Below, piece after piece: positions 1-10,767 of a DNA stretch of 64,000 bases. Both the position numbers and the translations under genes were made by a program. The stretch comes from Candidatus Methanohalarchaeum thermophilum (GTDB taxonomy: Archaea > Halobacteriota > Methanonatronarchaeia > Methanonatronarchaeales > Methanonatronarchaeaceae). The notes under the pieces are model-generated. The model had not been told where the DNA came from. It searched no databases and worked only from the letters and a program-made list of their open reading frames with translations. How positions within the stretch are numbered: position 1 is the first letter of the stretch; every line of letters starts with the position of its first letter. The DNA is taken from contig MSDW01000001.1 of the NCBI GenBank assembly GCA_001914405.1, forward strand, positions 62,001-126,000, in the 5' to 3' direction.

Positions 1-823
1 TTAGAGAACCCAAAGGAGATCTTAATGGACCTGAGGGCCTGTCCATCATATTTAAAGCAGTTTTGACTGGAATTGGATTTGTCTCAAGGAAAATTGCGTG
101 AAAGAGAGGAGAAAGCTTGTAATGTAAATCTCTAGCTTCTCTTAGTTTATTATCTTGCATCTTTTGAACCATCTTACTTACTAGAGATGGAGCAATATTT
201 GCGGCTACTGAAACTGTTCCTCGGCCTCCCAACGACATTATTGGCAGCGTTTGTCCATCATTACCGGATAATATATTAAAATCATCTGGTGTTTTTGCTA
301 TTATATCTGATACCTGGCTTACGTCCCCGCTTGCTTCCTTCACCCCTATTATATTTTCTATTTTTGATAGTTCAGCTATAACTTCTGGTTTGAGATTTGT
401 TCCAGTTCTTGAAGGAACATTGTAGACCAGTATAGGTAGTTCAGTTGTCGCTGCAACTGTTTTGTAGTGATCAATTAGTCCTTCATCGTTTGGTTTATTG
501 TAGTAAGGCGTTATTATCATTGCTACATCTGCTCCTACATCCTCTGCATATCCGGTTAAGTCAATTGTTTCCCTAGTTGAATTTGATCCTGTACCTGCTA
601 TAACTGGTTCGTCTTTTTTAGTTGTGTCTATGGCAATATCGATTACTTTATCGTGTTCTTCGTATGATAGTGTTGCTGATTCTCCAGTTGTTCCACATGG
701 GACAACTCCTGTTACCCCATTATCCAATAGGTATCTTATGTTTCTTCTTAACCCTTCTTCATCTATTTCGTTATCTTCTGTAAAAGGAGTAATTATAGCG
801 GGGAATACACCCTTTAATTCCAT
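1..823 (-). CDS. dapA: 4-hydroxy-tetrahydrodipicolinate synthase (partial)
   Basis: DapA condenses pyruvate with aspartate semialdehyde in the cytoplasm, at the lysine/diaminopimelate branch of the aspartate pathway. The reading frame runs from an ATG at 823 to the window edge without a stop, giving about 274 residues; compared with the usual ~290, some 15-20 C-terminal residues lie outside. Visible family landmarks are GTTGES near residue 44 (pyruvate pocket), YNVPSRTG near 134 (catalytic Tyr) and the Schiff-base lysine in GVKEASG at about residue 162. The C-terminal side shows the family-like [16 protein letters not shown]. It is the last gene seen in a minus-strand run after rps17e. Other N-acetylneuraminate-lyase-superfamily aldolases are possible, but the match along the chain favours DapA. 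Confidence 0.9.
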   Translation of the reverse strand, partial: MELKGVFPAIITPFTEDNEIDEEGLRRNIRYLLDNGVTGVVPCGTTGESATLSYEEHDKVIDIAIDTTKKDEPVIAGTGSNSTRETIDLTGYAEDVGADVAMIITPYYNKPNDEGLIDHYKTVAATTELPILVYNVPSRTGTNLKPEVIAELSKIENIIGVKEASGDVSQVSDIIAKTPDDFNILSGNDGQTLPIMSLGGRGTVSVAANIAPSLVSKMVQKMQDNKLREARDLHYKLSPLFHAIFLETNPIPVKTALNMMDRPSGPLRSPLGSL

Positions 824-868
824 AAATAAACACACCTTGATTTAATAAGAAAGCGAATCTACAAAAAA

Positions 869-1057
869 TTATTCCTCTGAACTTTTCACATGAGTTATAA
901 ACCCTGCTACTCTATTTCTTAATTTTTTGCTGTTTATGTCCGTCAACTCTTCTATTTTTTCTTTGTTTTCATCAAAATCGCTATCAAATTTTCTACCATG
1001 GTAATCCAATAGTTTTTTTCCAATATTTCGTATATAGGTCTGTCTACTCCTACCCAC
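869..1057 (-). CDS. rps17e: 30S ribosomal protein S17e
   Basis: A 62-residue small-subunit ribosomal protein found only in archaea and eukaryotes. It starts with GTG at 1057, preceded by a GGTGA ribosome binding site. The N-terminus MGRSRQTYIRNI and the C-terminal SKKLRNRVAGFITH match the family closely, and the length is typical for archaea. It lies between dapA and a DUF167 gene on the same strand. The call rests on near full-length similarity recognised by eye. Confidence 0.95.
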   Translation of the reverse strand: MGRSRQTYIRNIGKKLLDYHGRKFDSDFDENKEKIEELTDINSKKLRNRVAGFITHVKSSEE

Positions 1058-1102
1058 TTTTTCACCTGCCTTTTTTTAACTTATTCGTTATTTGGTAATT
1101 TA

Positions 1103-1411
1103 CTAGTTTTGTTTTGCCTTCTTAAGTTTCTTTAGTACTTTATCTTCAGTTAGGCCAGAAACTTCTACAACTTTTTGGGGACTAGTTTTTCCTTTTTTTA
1201 TATTGATTGATTTGCTTGGAATTGATAATATATCTGAAAGATATTCCTTTAGTTCTCTATTAGCTTTATTTTTAGTTGCTTGTTCTTTTATGTTGATCTT
1301 TATCTGTTCTCTCCACTTGTTATATTCCTTTATTTTATTTTCTTGTGTCCCTGGGTTTACTTTTATATCAATTATTGTTAAATTTCCCTTTGAATTTATC
1401 GCTTTCTTCAT
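1103..1411 (-). CDS. DUF167 / YggU family protein (UPF0235)
   Basis: A 102-residue small basic protein of the YggU/DUF167 family, whose biochemical role is unknown. Family marks are KVNPGTQENKI near residue 17, a central KANRELKEYLSDIL helix, and the IKKGKTSPQKVVEVSG stretch. The gene follows porB with a 12-bp gap and reads in the same direction, so it may be co-transcribed with the por operon. It is Lys-rich, like many proteins here. I infer no function beyond family membership. Confidence 0.85.
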   Translation of the reverse strand: MKKAINSKGNLTIIDIKVNPGTQENKIKEYNKWREQIKINIKEQATKNKANRELKEYLSDILSIPSKSINIKKGKTSPQKVVEVSGLTEDKVLKKLKKAKQN

Positions 1412-1423
1412 TCTTACGTGAAT

Positions 1424-2311
1424 TTACTTGTCAAGTGAAAATTTTTCTGCGTTGCGGTCTGCTATATTCTGTATCTTCTCTAGTTCCTTACTTCCATCTT
1501 CTTTCTTAAAAAGATGCTTAAATCTCTTTTGTTTTTTTAGATATTCCTCAACTGGCTTTCTATCGTTTAATTTATTTATATTCTGTATTTCTCCATCTTT
1601 TTTCCCATATAATACCCATAAACCAGTTTCTACTGCTAGTCTAGCTATTTCAATAGTTTCCTTGCCCTCATAACCCCATCCAGTTGGACAAGGAGTATGT
1701 ATCTGTACATATGTTGCTCCATTAATTTCGTTCGCTTTTTTTACTTTGTCAACTAAATCTGATGGGAAAGCTATGCTTGCTGAAGCTACATAACTGATTC
1801 CATGGGCTGCTGCAATTTCTAATGCATCTTTTTTGCGGTTTTCATTTCCATATGATTCAGTTCCTGGAGGAGAAGTGGTAGTACTTGCATCGTATGGTGT
1901 GCTCCCTGATCTCTGTATTCCGGTATTCATGTACGCTTCGTTGTCATAACAGACGTATGTTACATCGTGGTTTCTCTCCAACATTCCACTTAATGACCTA
2001 ATTCCAATATCAACCGTACCCCCGTCACCGCCTTGGGCTACTACTTTTGTATGATCGTTTCCCTGCGCTTTTAAGCCAGCTTCTATACCTGAACCTAAAG
2101 CAGCTGAATTTTCGAATAAAGAATGGATCCAAGGTATTTCCCAAGAACTCTCCGGGTAAGGTGAGCTTACAACTTCTAAGCATCCTGTAGAACAGGTAGC
2201 TATTGCATCCTCACCTGTTGCCTTCATAGCTAATCTCGCACCTAGAGCTAATCCACATCCTGCACAGGCCCTATGTCCTGATTCAAAATATTCTTCCTCT
2301 TCTAAAGCCAT
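1424..2311 (-). CDS. porB: pyruvate:ferredoxin oxidoreductase, beta subunit
   Basis: Thiamine-diphosphate-binding beta subunit (295 aa) of the four-subunit archaeal enzyme that interconverts pyruvate, CoA and acetyl-CoA plus CO2 with ferredoxin. Cys pairs at 16/19 (ACAGCG), a CSTGC stretch around 40-44 and a later Cys in HTPCPTGWG fit the ligands of the subunit's 4Fe-4S cluster. [10 protein letters not shown] near residue 94 is the ThDP-binding segment. It is the distal gene of porC-porD-porA-porB, two bases after porA, so co-translation is likely. In a methyl-reducing methanogen the usual direction would be anabolic, acetyl-CoA to pyruvate; that is inference. Confidence 0.95.
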   Translation of the reverse strand: MALEEEEYFESGHRACAGCGLALGARLAMKATGEDAIATCSTGCLEVVSSPYPESSWEIPWIHSLFENSAALGSGIEAGLKAQGNDHTKVVAQGGDGGTVDIGIRSLSGMLERNHDVTYVCYDNEAYMNTGIQRSGSTPYDASTTTSPPGTESYGNENRKKDALEIAAAHGISYVASASIAFPSDLVDKVKKANEINGATYVQIHTPCPTGWGYEGKETIEIARLAVETGLWVLYGKKDGEIQNINKLNDRKPVEEYLKKQKRFKHLFKKEDGSKELEKIQNIADRNAEKFSLDK

Positions 2312-2313
2312 TT

Positions 2314-3501
2314 TTATGCCTCCTTTAGGTCAACAAATTTTATTTCGTCTTCTACATACCCTCTCTCTGCTACATCTTTGGTTTTCTCGTACATCTTTTT
2401 AGCACTAGATTCTGGTATATCTCTACCTCCTAGGCCTGCGATGAAGTTTATTGTCAATGGAGTTATATCTGAGTTATATAAACTATCGAGTAACTCTGAA
2501 TAAAGAGCACCTTTGTTTCCTAAGCTAATATTTTTATCTAATACGCCCACTGCCCTGGCTCCTTCTATTGCATCTATTAATTGTTTTTCAGGGAACGGAC
2601 GGAAAACTCTAACTTTAATTAAGCCTACTTTTTCTCCTTCATTCCTTAAATCATCTACTGTGTCTTTTAGTGTACCTATAACTGACCCTAGAGATATTAA
2701 AATAACATCTGCGTCTTCTGTTTTATATTCTTCAATTAATCCATTGTATTCTCTTCCCATTTTTTCTGAATACTCTTTGAAAACCTCAGGAATAACTTCT
2801 TTAGCGTTTTGCATGGCTTCGTGCTGTTGGTATTTGAACTCCATAAAGTCGCCAGGAAATCCAACTGTTCCAAAGCTTTTTGGGTCCTCTGGGTCTAATT
2901 TGTGCTCTGGATCGAATTCCGGGAGAAAATCGCTTACTTCCTCTTTAGTTGGTATTGACACTGGTTCGTAGGTATGTGTTAAAATAAATCCATCCATACA
3001 GACCATGGCTGGTAATCTGACATCATCGTTTTCTGCTATCTTGTAGGATTGTATTGCCATATCTAGGACTTCCTGGTTTGATTCAGCATATAGTTGGATC
3101 CAGCCGGAGTCTCGTACTCCCATCGAGTCTGAATGATCGTTCCATATGTTTATAGGTGCTCCTACGGCTCTATTTGCTACAACCATGACTATTGGCAGTC
3201 TCAGTCCGGATGCATTGTATAGTACTTCGTCCATTAAGATTAGTCCTTGGCTACTTGTTGCTGTAAATGTTCTGGTTCCGGTTGCACTTGCTCCGACACA
3301 GGCGCTCATAGCTGAAAACTCGCTTTCTACTTTTAAGTATTCGCTTTTTAGTTCTCCGTCGGCTACAAATTGACTAAGTTTTTCTACTATATGTGTTTGA
3401 GGTGTTATTGGATAGGCGGCTATTACATCGGGTGAACAGTTTTTTACTGCGTGAGCAACTGCATGTGATCCTTCCATCACTTCTCTGTTCTCTCTCTTCA
3501 T
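2314..3501 (-). CDS. porA: pyruvate:ferredoxin oxidoreductase, alpha subunit
   Basis: Alpha subunit (395 aa), carrying the pyrimidine-side ThDP domain and the C-terminal transketolase-like domain. [15 protein letters not shown] near residue 29 is the hallmark of the 2-oxoacid:ferredoxin oxidoreductase alpha family. Other visible segments are the [13 protein letters not shown] region and the C-terminal [11 protein letters not shown]. The pyruvate rather than 2-oxoglutarate or branched-chain assignment rests on the four-gene organisation and overall sequence, so substrate is slightly less certain than family. It sits one base after porD and two bases before porB. Confidence 0.95.
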   Translation of the reverse strand: MKRENREVMEGSHAVAHAVKNCSPDVIAAYPITPQTHIVEKLSQFVADGELKSEYLKVESEFSAMSACVGASATGTRTFTATSSQGLILMDEVLYNASGLRLPIVMVVANRAVGAPINIWNDHSDSMGVRDSGWIQLYAESNQEVLDMAIQSYKIAENDDVRLPAMVCMDGFILTHTYEPVSIPTKEEVSDFLPEFDPEHKLDPEDPKSFGTVGFPGDFMEFKYQQHEAMQNAKEVIPEVFKEYSEKMGREYNGLIEEYKTEDADVILISLGSVIGTLKDTVDDLRNEGEKVGLIKVRVFRPFPEKQLIDAIEGARAVGVLDKNISLGNKGALYSELLDSLYNSDITPLTINFIAGLGGRDIPESSAKKMYEKTKDVAERGYVEDEIKFVDLKEA

Positions 3502-3502
3502 C

Positions 3503-3772
3503 TTAATCTTCCTCCTCTAATTCCATCTCTATTGCTCCTACTGGACATTCTTCCGAACATATTCCGCATCCCTTACAGTAATCGAGGTCTGTTTCGTAGA
3601 CTTCTTTTCCATCGACCTCTAGTTCAATTATGCATCCTTCTGGACAATATTCCCAACATTTCGCACATCCTATGCATTTATCAAAATCCACAACTGGCCT
3701 ATAAGTTCTCCAAGTACCTGTTTTATAGTTTTTAGTTGATCCTGGTTCAGCTATCCCAGCAAAATTAACCAT
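3503..3772 (-). CDS. porD: pyruvate:ferredoxin oxidoreductase, delta subunit (ferredoxin-like)
   Basis: An 89-residue ferredoxin subunit with two complete 4Fe-4S motifs, [14 protein letters not shown] and [14 protein letters not shown]. It passes electrons from the ThDP site to external ferredoxin. An N-terminal extension of about 30 residues with [10 protein letters not shown] is typical of archaeal PorD. It lies 2 bp after porC and directly before porA. The tail is acidic (EMELEEED). Confidence 0.95.
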   Translation of the reverse strand: MVNFAGIAEPGSTKNYKTGTWRTYRPVVDFDKCIGCAKCWEYCPEGCIIELEVDGKEVYETDLDYCKGCGICSEECPVGAIEMELEEED

Positions 3773-3774
3773 TT

Positions 3775-4314
3775 TTATCCACCAACTATCTTATTTGCTT
3801 TTTCCATAACTTTCGCATTCTTTTCTCCTAATTCACCTGGAAACCTCTTTTTGACTCTCTTTTTCATTGCTTCTACACTTACCTCTCCTGTTGCACCTGA
3901 AAAAGCACCTAGTAAAGCTGTATTCATTATTGGTTTCCCTAATATGTCAAGAGCTAGTTTAGTTGCATCTAGAGTTATTATTTCTGCTTCTGTATCTATA
4001 TCCAGCTGACTTTGATCTCTAGAGGTATTAACTATCATCTTTCCATCTGATTTGATTCCTTCCTCTACATCCACGGTACCTAAAAGGGTTGCATCTTGAA
4101 CTATCACATATGTAGGTTCATATACTTGGCTTCTTAATCTTATTTTAGTATCGCTTATCCTAGCAAAGGCTCTTACAGGTGCTCCTCTTCTTTCTACACC
4201 AAATGCCGGGAAAGCTTGAGCCTCTAATCCATCTTCAAATGCTGCTTCAGCTAAAAGCTCTGCTGCTGTCACGGAACCCTGCCCACCTCTACCATGTATT
4301 CTTATTTCCTCCAT
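3775..4314 (-). CDS. porC: pyruvate:ferredoxin oxidoreductase, gamma subunit
   Basis: Gamma subunit (179 aa), first gene of porCDAB. The N-terminal [15 protein letters not shown] and the following [16 protein letters not shown] are diagnostic of the gamma domain, which binds CoA in the assembled enzyme. The start at 4314 leaves a 98-bp divergence from the DUF2070 gene upstream; an AT-rich stretch around 4330-4390 is the likely operon promoter. Length is normal and no frame problem is seen. Confidence 0.95.
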   Translation of the reverse strand: MEEIRIHGRGGQGSVTAAELLAEAAFEDGLEAQAFPAFGVERRGAPVRAFARISDTKIRLRSQVYEPTYVIVQDATLLGTVDVEEGIKSDGKMIVNTSRDQSQLDIDTEAEIITLDATKLALDILGKPIMNTALLGAFSGATGEVSVEAMKKRVKKRFPGELGEKNAKVMEKANKIVGG

Positions 4315-4412
4315 GGACTCACCAATATTTTCAATTTTTATTTTTTATCATTAATCATGATAAATATAGTTTGGCGTTTATAACTATTTTTCCCCAGAAG
4401 ACCACTAAGAGA

Positions 4413-6185
4413 TCAAGCTAACAGAAAAGCCAATACAGATAAAGCTAAAGCCGAAACAATAAAAGCAAGCGCTAGGCCGCCGCCCATAGCTATAATAGCA
4501 TTAGCTGTACTAGCTAATTGAGCTGCCATATCTGATCCAAAAACCTCAATATCTTCAGCCATTCTAGTATCAACTCCTGCTTCAACGGGCTCTAAATCCT
4601 CTTTAGCCTCTTTAAACAAGAATTCGACTTCTCTTACTATTTCATCAAATTCCACATTTCTACCAACAGGATTATCACCTTTCATATTAACAACATGATT
4701 ATCCGTAGTCAAGACCTCTCCATGATCCACAGGAAGAACATTCAAAATTCTTTCTCTAAGGCCTTTCTCCATGTTATTTCCGTCCATAAAGACATAGGCA
4801 GTTAATTGATCCTTAACTTCAACCAATACAACTCTAATACCAAGATCACCAAAACCTTCCTCCCAGCTAAAGTCTAATTTACTCGTAGAAACTCCAACTT
4901 TAACTCCATCTAATTCTTTCTCCAGAGCCTTGTCAGTGGCCTTAGCTGAGGCATCTATAAGATCAAAAGAAGTAGGACTACCAGGGTAAACTCCTTTTAG
5001 TTCCTCCCAATAGCAGTTGTGGGCATCCATAAAAACTAAGTCACCTGCGCCCTTCAGTCTAGCATTTAAAATAGTAGAATACCCTATTGGAAAAGCAATA
5101 TCCTCAGAAGGATTTGGTGCTAAAGTTGATATATTCAATAATCCTCCTTCAAATCGCTGTGATAGTATTTTAACATCTCCCTCTTTTTCCCTAATAGATT
5201 CACTTCCTCCTCCAAACTCCATAGATTCTATAGAACCATAAACTGCATCTAATATCTTAGAAGTCTCCTTTGAAGAAACTAAATTAAAATCATGTGTGGC
5301 AGCTCCATGGGCTATAAGGGCAGTACAATTAAATTTATTTTCTATTTCTCTAGCTAAAGTATAAGGTAGATTACCTCCTCCAAGTTCACCAACTGGCCCA
5401 GGATGAATCGAAGGAGAAACTATCACTGCTTTAATTTCTTCACCCTTTTTAAAGGCTATCGTTCCTATAGGAGCTTTAACTTCTTCTCCTATTTCATCAA
5501 ATATTTTCTCAAGTTCCTTTACTCCTGAATTTTGGTAATTAATAAATCCCTTCAAGAAATCTAAGCCATTTATGCCAAATGCTTTTCTCAAAGGAGCATC
5601 CATGTAGAATGTTATTAGATAAAATGCCGATCCAAAAATAATCGAAGATATAAGTAGTTCTAAGTAATATTGTAGTTCCTTAACAAACAAAAACAAGAAG
5701 ATCGCGCCAAAAAAGGACATTAAAAAAGCTGGTACTGAGGAGTTAATCACCCTTCTATCCGATATTGCTACTAAAACCAAGAACCTCAATGCAAAAACTA
5801 CACCTAGCGACATCACGAAGGAATCGTATATCAATTGATAACCAAAGTACTGTAAAAAAAGTGCAAAGACCATAAACAGCCCTATGATCAGAGAAGAAAA
5901 GAGTGAAAGCAATGCAGATCTATTTATAGTCATATTCCCGCCTAAGGCTTCTGCAACATATGGAGTTAACAGAGAAGAAAGAATTGCAGGTAAACCTATA
6001 AGCAAGAAACCCCTGTAAACCCCATCAAGTATGAGAGAAAAACTTGAGCCTGTTCTCAATACTCCGGCTCCAACTATTAAAGAAAAACCCACTGAGATTG
6101 CTAGAGATAAAGGCCAATACGGGGCCTTAAATAGGTATTTAGTTAAGGATTCTGATTTACTTGCATAAGAACTGGATTCAGTCAT
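4413..6185 (-). CDS. DUF2070 family membrane protein
   Basis: A 590-residue archaeal membrane protein of unknown function. About six hydrophobic segments fill the first 200 residues, and one more closes the C-terminus (ALAFIVSALALSVLAFLLA). The soluble middle holds SPSIHPGPVGELGGGNLPY near residue 260 and AHGAATHDFN, the conserved part of DUF2070. Conserved His, Asp and Glu in this middle part suggest a metal or nucleotide site, but no activity is established. It begins one base before the end of the Dph6-like gene upstream, so the two probably share a transcript. Confidence 0.85.
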   Translation of the reverse strand: MTESSSYASKSESLTKYLFKAPYWPLSLAISVGFSLIVGAGVLRTGSSFSLILDGVYRGFLLIGLPAILSSLLTPYVAEALGGNMTINRSALLSLFSSLIIGLFMVFALFLQYFGYQLIYDSFVMSLGVVFALRFLVLVAISDRRVINSSVPAFLMSFFGAIFLFLFVKELQYYLELLISSIIFGSAFYLITFYMDAPLRKAFGINGLDFLKGFINYQNSGVKELEKIFDEIGEEVKAPIGTIAFKKGEEIKAVIVSPSIHPGPVGELGGGNLPYTLAREIENKFNCTALIAHGAATHDFNLVSSKETSKILDAVYGSIESMEFGGGSESIREKEGDVKILSQRFEGGLLNISTLAPNPSEDIAFPIGYSTILNARLKGAGDLVFMDAHNCYWEELKGVYPGSPTSFDLIDASAKATDKALEKELDGVKVGVSTSKLDFSWEEGFGDLGIRVVLVEVKDQLTAYVFMDGNNMEKGLRERILNVLPVDHGEVLTTDNHVVNMKGDNPVGRNVEFDEIVREVEFLFKEAKEDLEPVEAGVDTRMAEDIEVFGSDMAAQLASTANAIIAMGGGLALAFIVSALALSVLAFLLA

Positions 6186-6186
6186 T

Positions 6187-6900
6187 TTATCCTCTCTTTT
6201 TATCTATAAATTCTGTTTTCTTGATCAAAAAGCTGCCAGAAAAAGTTGATTCATCAAATTTTTTTTCTGACTCTTTTACTTTTATCTTCTTTTCGAAAAT
6301 AGGAGCATCTAAGACAAATGTCTCAAACTCTCCTCCTTCACCTACGATGCTCACACCATATTCTTCGTTCAGTTCAACTAATTCATCAATGAAGCTATGT
6401 GTGATCTTTTTGCCTAGATAATCTTCTTCCATACCACCTGCAGCTACTTCAGTGATCATTATCTCAAACCCAGAATCTACCATCTCCCTGAGAAGCTCTT
6501 CCTCGTCTTGACCCCAAAGTGGAGAATACAGATCCAGAGATAGCTCATCACAAACTTTTTGAAGCCTTGATTGCTGATAGCTACTTTTAACTGCTCCACT
6601 CACTAAAAAATTAAAATCAATTCTATCCCTAACATGTTTTAGAGCTTCTTTTAGATCTTCTAATTCCTCTTCTTTTTCACCTTCAGTCTCAAAACTGAAG
6701 TAAGGAAGATCCATAGCTTCAGAAACTAACTCAGCAGCCCTTATATTTCGTGTATGGTACATATATGACTCAGAGTTTTTACTTAGCATAGTAATAGCTG
6801 CTTTCACTTTTTTTGAGTTCTTTATTGCTTTATATGTTGCATAAGTAGAATCTTTTCCTCCTGTAAGCAATGAAACTGTAGACAAATTATTTATCTCCAA
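6187..6900 (-). CDS. Dph6-like diphthine-ammonia ligase (PP-loop ATPase)
   Basis: A 237-residue adenine-nucleotide alpha-hydrolase with the PP-loop LLTGGKDSTYATYKA at residues 12-26. This family (MJ0570-like) includes Dph6, the ATP-dependent enzyme that amidates diphthine to diphthamide on elongation factor 2. Further family segments are SGAVKSSYQQ, SLDLYSPLWGQ and GEGGEFETFVLDAP near 190. The start overlaps the end of the PfkB kinase gene by 14 bp. Archaea can carry more than one member of the family, so the exact reaction is inferred. Confidence 0.8.
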   Translation of the reverse strand: MEINNLSTVSLLTGGKDSTYATYKAIKNSKKVKAAITMLSKNSESYMYHTRNIRAAELVSEAMDLPYFSFETEGEKEEELEDLKEALKHVRDRIDFNFLVSGAVKSSYQQSRLQKVCDELSLDLYSPLWGQDEEELLREMVDSGFEIMITEVAAGGMEEDYLGKKITHSFIDELVELNEEYGVSIVGEGGEFETFVLDAPIFEKKIKVKESEKKFDESTFSGSFLIKKTEFIDKKRG

Positions 6901-7774
6901 AATTATCTTTGTATCTGTTTTTCACTTCACTCCAAGAAGGGAGATTTGTCTGACACCCTGTTTCCTCTACAATAAATGAGGCAACAGTAGATGCCAATCT
7001 TCCACAGACCTTTGGTTCGTAGCCCTTTTCCAAGCCATAAAGAAAACCAGCTCTATAGCCATCTCCAGCTCCTGTAGGATCAACAAGTTCTACATCAAGA
7101 GCATCAATTTCTATTGTCCTTTCATCAAAGTATACCGTACTTCCTTCTTCATCACAGGTTACAACCAAGATATCAAGTAAATCTATTAATTCGTTTTTAT
7201 CTATATCTAACTTACCTAAAATCTTCTTTAATTCATGTTGGTTAGTGAAAAGAATGTTTACTTCCCTGATTATATTCTCTAGGTCTTCCGAAGAGTAAAC
7301 AGGTAGATCCTGGCCCGGGTCAAAAGAGACATAATCACCCTTTTCAGCTACCTTCAAGTTAAAACTAGGATCGGATGGAGCTAAATGCACCAAATCAAAT
7401 TCCTCGATACTCTCTGGCGGATCCATCTCCTCAAATTTCCCAGAAGCACCCCAAAAAAAGAATGTAGATTGATCTCCAGCTTCATCGGTGTATACAAATG
7501 CATTAGCCATTTTTTCATCAGTTTCTATTAAGTAATCAAGATCCAACCCCAGTTTATCTAAATGAGTCCTATATCCTGATTCAATAAATCCCTCGCCAAT
7601 TGGAGAAAGTAAAGAAGAGCTAGCTCCTATTGCAGCTAAAACAGCCGCTACATTTGCTGCTCCACCGCCAAACAGCTTATCATATTCTTTTATATAAATA
7701 GAGGAATTCTTACTAGGAAAATGAGGGATCTTACATATGTGATCAATTGCAGTATGACCTACAGTTAATATCAC
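6887..7774 (-). CDS. PfkB-family carbohydrate/nucleoside kinase
   Basis: A 295-residue ribokinase-type sugar or nucleoside kinase. The two PfkB signatures are visible: [15 protein letters not shown] near 36 and the anion-hole motif [13 protein letters not shown] near 232, whose last Asp is the catalytic base. It resembles the MJ0406-type archaeal members that phosphorylate nucleosides, but substrate cannot be fixed by eye. It overlaps UPF0212 upstream by 4 bp and the Dph6-like gene downstream by 14 bp, so it sits in a tight operon. Confidence 0.85.
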   Translation of the reverse strand: MILTVGHTAIDHICKIPHFPSKNSSIYIKEYDKLFGGGAANVAAVLAAIGASSSLLSPIGEGFIESGYRTHLDKLGLDLDYLIETDEKMANAFVYTDEAGDQSTFFFWGASGKFEEMDPPESIEEFDLVHLAPSDPSFNLKVAEKGDYVSFDPGQDLPVYSSEDLENIIREVNILFTNQHELKKILGKLDIDKNELIDLLDILVVTCDEEGSTVYFDERTIEIDALDVELVDPTGAGDGYRAGFLYGLEKGYEPKVCGRLASTVASFIVEETGCQTNLPSWSEVKNRYKDNFGDK

Positions 7775-8154
7775 CCTTCTATTTCCTCCTCCTTCTCCTC
7801 TTCTTCCTCTTCTTCTACAATCTCAACTTCAATAGCTTCTAGCGGAACATCTCTCAAAGCTTTACCTATACTACTCTTTGCGATTCTAACTGCATGTTCT
7901 TCATTTTCAGCGTTAAACACCTTGATACCAAAAATCAACCCAACAAGAGCAGTATCCGCTGCAATATAGACACTCTCAAATGGTTGACCACAAGCTGGAC
8001 AAATAGTGGAGCCAACATCAATTTCAACATAACCAAGACCTGCAGCATTTAACTTATTACCTGCCTCACTAATCGCTACACTCATCGCATCCTCTACCGA
8101 TTCAACATCCTTCACCGTCCAAGCAGCCTCTAATGTAACATAATAATCATCCAT
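7771..8154 (-). CDS. UPF0212 (DUF555) family protein
   Basis: A 127-residue archaeal protein of unknown role, common in methanogens. A single CPAC knuckle (Cys 52 and 55, in [11 protein letters not shown]) suggests metal binding or a dimeric zinc site. The later [24 protein letters not shown] is strongly family-like. The C-terminus is a run of Glu ([14 protein letters not shown]), an acidic tail that fits a high-salt cytoplasm. It is the first gene of an operon with the PfkB kinase, the Dph6-like gene and DUF2070. Confidence 0.85.
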   Translation of the reverse strand: MDDYYVTLEAAWTVKDVESVEDAMSVAISEAGNKLNAAGLGYVEIDVGSTICPACGQPFESVYIAADTALVGLIFGIKVFNAENEEHAVRIAKSSIGKALRDVPLEAIEVEIVEEEEEEEKEEEIEG

Positions 8155-8211
8155 ACTACCACACTCAATCTCACCAATCTAGAACTCGATGAATAAATAT
8201 AGTTCCAGTAT

Positions 8212-8289
8212 TTTTTAACTTACTTGGTTTTGAACCAATTTTTAACTTACCTAGTTTTGAACCAATCCCACTAAAACCAAGTTAAAAAG
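8212..8289. repeat. 27-bp tandem repeat plus inverted copy upstream of UPF0212
   Basis: Two head-to-tail 27-bp units (8212-8238 and 8239-8265) differ at two bases. Each starts TTTTTAACTTAC and ends GTTTTGAACCAA. An inverted partial copy, ACCAAGTTAAAAAG, follows at 8276-8289, so the block can fold back. It lies 58 bp upstream of the UPF0212 start and after the rnz stop codon, in the only sizeable gap of this gene block. It may be an operator, a promoter duplication or a folded 3' end. Nothing else was seen in the 285-bp gap. Confidence 0.6.
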
Positions 8290-8439
8290 AAAGATTTCAG
8301 TACAGTAATACCTCATATACCACCTTAATCGATTCATAGTGCCAATATCTGGAGATTTTTTTACTTGGCCTGTATCTCTCTTTCTTAGTTGAGTTTAATT
8401 TTTTTATTTAGGAGGTAGGGCCTAATATATCTATTTTGG

Positions 8440-9387
8440 TTATATATCGATCTCGATATCTCTTTCTTTTTCGGGATAAGGTATTTTTAGTTTAGTAAAA
8501 TCTTTTGGGACGATTGTATCTTCGTATATCTCTTTAGCTTCGTTGAGTAATGGATAAAAGTCATTTGAGTATCGGGAACTCAGATGGAAGAGTGCAAGAA
8601 GTTTTGGTTTCGTTTCCTTTGCTATTTTTGCTGCTTCTCTTGCAGTAGTGTGCTTAGTTTCTATAGCTCTTTCTTTTTCTTTTAATGTTAATGTTCCATC
8701 ATGTATTAGTAGGTCACATGACCTAGATTCTTTTTTTATGGATTCTGTTGGCCTTGTATCTCCACTGTAGACTATTTTTCTGCCGGGTCTAGGCGGTCCA
8801 AGTACTTGTTCTGGCTTAATTATCTTTCCATTTACTTCGATTTCTTGGCCTTTCTGTAGTTTACCGAAATCGGGGCCAGGTTCTACTCCTAGGTCAATTG
8901 CTTTTTCTCGATTAAATTTGCCTGGTCGTTGATCTTCCTCTAGCACGTAACCTAGGCAATTGATGTTTCTTCCGTGTTCTGCTTCTATTACTCTTACTTT
9001 AAATTCTTTTCTCTTTATTTCGTCTCCTGGGCTTACCTCTTTTATATCTATATCGAACTTTGGTGTGTTTAAACCTAGAACAGACATATTTTCCATTAGC
9101 TTCTTTGTTCCCAGAGGACCGATTATCTCTAAATCTTCCTGTCTGCCTTGGAAGGCCATGGTCTGGATTAGTCCTGGAAGCCCTAAGAAGTGATCAGCGT
9201 GTAAGTGGGTTATGTATATAGTTTCCACTGACATACCCGTTTTTCCTTTCATCATTTGTCTCTGCGTGCCTTCTCCACAGTCAAATAAGATCAATCTCCC
9301 TTTTCTTTTTATTAATATAGCTGGAGGGTTTCTTTCGACTGTGGGCGTAGCTCCTGCCGTTCCTAGGAAGATAACCTCTAAAGACAT
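8440..9387 (-). CDS. rnz: ribonuclease Z (tRNA 3' endonuclease)
   Basis: A 315-residue metallo-beta-lactamase-fold endonuclease that removes 3' trailers from tRNA precursors. The zinc motif HLHADH is at residues 61-66; later ligands are seen in SGDTRP, LIHDGTL and ALFHLSSRY. The N-terminus [16 protein letters not shown] is typical. This matters here because the tRNA gene in this window does not encode CCA. It follows the UPF0210 gene by 10 bp. Length is normal for the short form. Confidence 0.95.
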   Translation of the reverse strand: MSLEVIFLGTAGATPTVERNPPAILIKRKGRLILFDCGEGTQRQMMKGKTGMSVETIYITHLHADHFLGLPGLIQTMAFQGRQEDLEIIGPLGTKKLMENMSVLGLNTPKFDIDIKEVSPGDEIKRKEFKVRVIEAEHGRNINCLGYVLEEDQRPGKFNREKAIDLGVEPGPDFGKLQKGQEIEVNGKIIKPEQVLGPPRPGRKIVYSGDTRPTESIKKESRSCDLLIHDGTLTLKEKERAIETKHTTAREAAKIAKETKPKLLALFHLSSRYSNDFYPLLNEAKEIYEDTIVPKDFTKLKIPYPEKERDIEIDI

Positions 9388-9397
9388 TGAGGATCCT

Positions 9398-10762
9398 TTA
9401 GTTGTTTAAATTCTTTATTGAGGCTGGTATTCTTCCTCCTCTGGATATGAAGTCACTTAGATCATGGTTTTTTACGTCCAAGATAGGTGATTCTCCTAGC
9501 AGTCCACCAAATTCTACTTTTTCTCCTGGTTTTTTTCCTTTGACGGGGATTAGTCTTACTCCAGTGCTCTTATTATTTATTATTCCTATTGCACATTCAT
9601 CTGCTATTAAAGAACTAATCGTTTCAGGAGAGGTATCCCCAGGTATCGGGATCATATCTAGTCCTACCGAACATACTGAGGTCATTGCTTCAAGCTTTTC
9701 AATTGAGATACATCCTGCTTCAACTGCTTCAGACATTCCTGCATCTTCTGTTACTGGAATAAAACTACCGCTAAATCCTCCAACATATGAAGATGCCATT
9801 GATCCGCCTTTTTTTACTGCATCTGTAAGTAATGCAAGGGCTGCAGTAGATCCAGGGGAACCACAGCAGTCTATTCCCATCTCTTCTATTATCTTTGCTA
9901 CCGAATCTCCCGAAGCTGGTGTCGGTGCTAGAGAAAGATCTACAATATTAAAATCTATATCTAATTCATCTGCCACTTTTCTTCCGATTAATTCTCCAGC
10001 TCTCGTTATCTTAAAGGCCATATGTTTTATTTCCTCACATAGTTCACCAAAATCTCCTTCACTGTCTTCAACAACCGATCTAACTACTCCTGGGCCTGAT
10101 ATAGCCACGCTCAGAGAAACATCCGATTCTCCAACTCCATGCATTGCTCCTGGCATAAAGGGATTGTCTTTGGGAGCATTTGTAAATATTCCTAGTCTTG
10201 TACAACTCATTCCCTTGCCTTCAGGTGAGAGCTCTGATGCCTTTTTTACTATTTCTCCCGCCATCTTTACTGCATCCATGTTTATCCCTGATTTGGTAGA
10301 TGCTACATTTATTGCGGAGCACACTCTGTCTGTTTCTGCTAGCGCTTTGGGGACGTTTTCGACTAGGTTTTTATCTGACTTCGAGATTCCCTTGTGTATT
10401 AGTGCTGAGAAACCTCCTATAAAGTCTACTCCAACTTCTTCAGCAGCTTGATCCATTTCTTTAGCTATTTCAATTGCTATATCTTTTTCCTCTTCTACGG
10501 CTGGTGCAATTACCTGGGAGATAGGTGTAACTGAGATTCTTTTATTAACTATAGGTATTCCGTATCTATTTTCGACTTCTTCTGCTTTTTCAACTAGTTC
10601 CTCCGCTTCGTCTATTATTCTGGATCTAACGTTTTCTTTAAGGCTGTCGGGGTTTTTTGTTGAGCATTCCTTTAGGTCTATACCCATGGTTACCGTTCTT
10701 ATGTCGAGATTTTCGGTTGAAACCATTTGTTGGGTTTCAAAAATCTCTGAAATTGATGACAT
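9398..10762 (-). CDS. UPF0210 (PFL/DUF711) family protein
   Basis: A 454-residue protein of the DUF711 family, related in fold to pyruvate formate-lyase but of unknown function. Recognisable parts are the N-terminal [47 protein letters not shown] near 305 and [23 protein letters not shown] near the C-terminus. It lies 5 bp after an ACT-domain gene (UPF0237). That pairing is common in bacteria and archaea and suggests the ACT protein senses a small ligand for it. No glycyl-radical motif is visible. Confidence 0.9.
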   Translation of the reverse strand: MSSISEIFETQQMVSTENLDIRTVTMGIDLKECSTKNPDSLKENVRSRIIDEAEELVEKAEEVENRYGIPIVNKRISVTPISQVIAPAVEEEKDIAIEIAKEMDQAAEEVGVDFIGGFSALIHKGISKSDKNLVENVPKALAETDRVCSAINVASTKSGINMDAVKMAGEIVKKASELSPEGKGMSCTRLGIFTNAPKDNPFMPGAMHGVGESDVSLSVAISGPGVVRSVVEDSEGDFGELCEEIKHMAFKITRAGELIGRKVADELDIDFNIVDLSLAPTPASGDSVAKIIEEMGIDCCGSPGSTAALALLTDAVKKGGSMASSYVGGFSGSFIPVTEDAGMSEAVEAGCISIEKLEAMTSVCSVGLDMIPIPGDTSPETISSLIADECAIGIINNKSTGVRLIPVKGKKPGEKVEFGGLLGESPILDVKNHDLSDFISRGGRIPASIKNLNN

Positions 10763-10767
10763 CTATC

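Noticed and set aside
9402-10451. 349-codon frame opposite UPF0210
   Set aside because: Antisense shadow of a conserved gene; the product is low-complexity (Ser/Pro/Ile-rich) and unlike any known protein.
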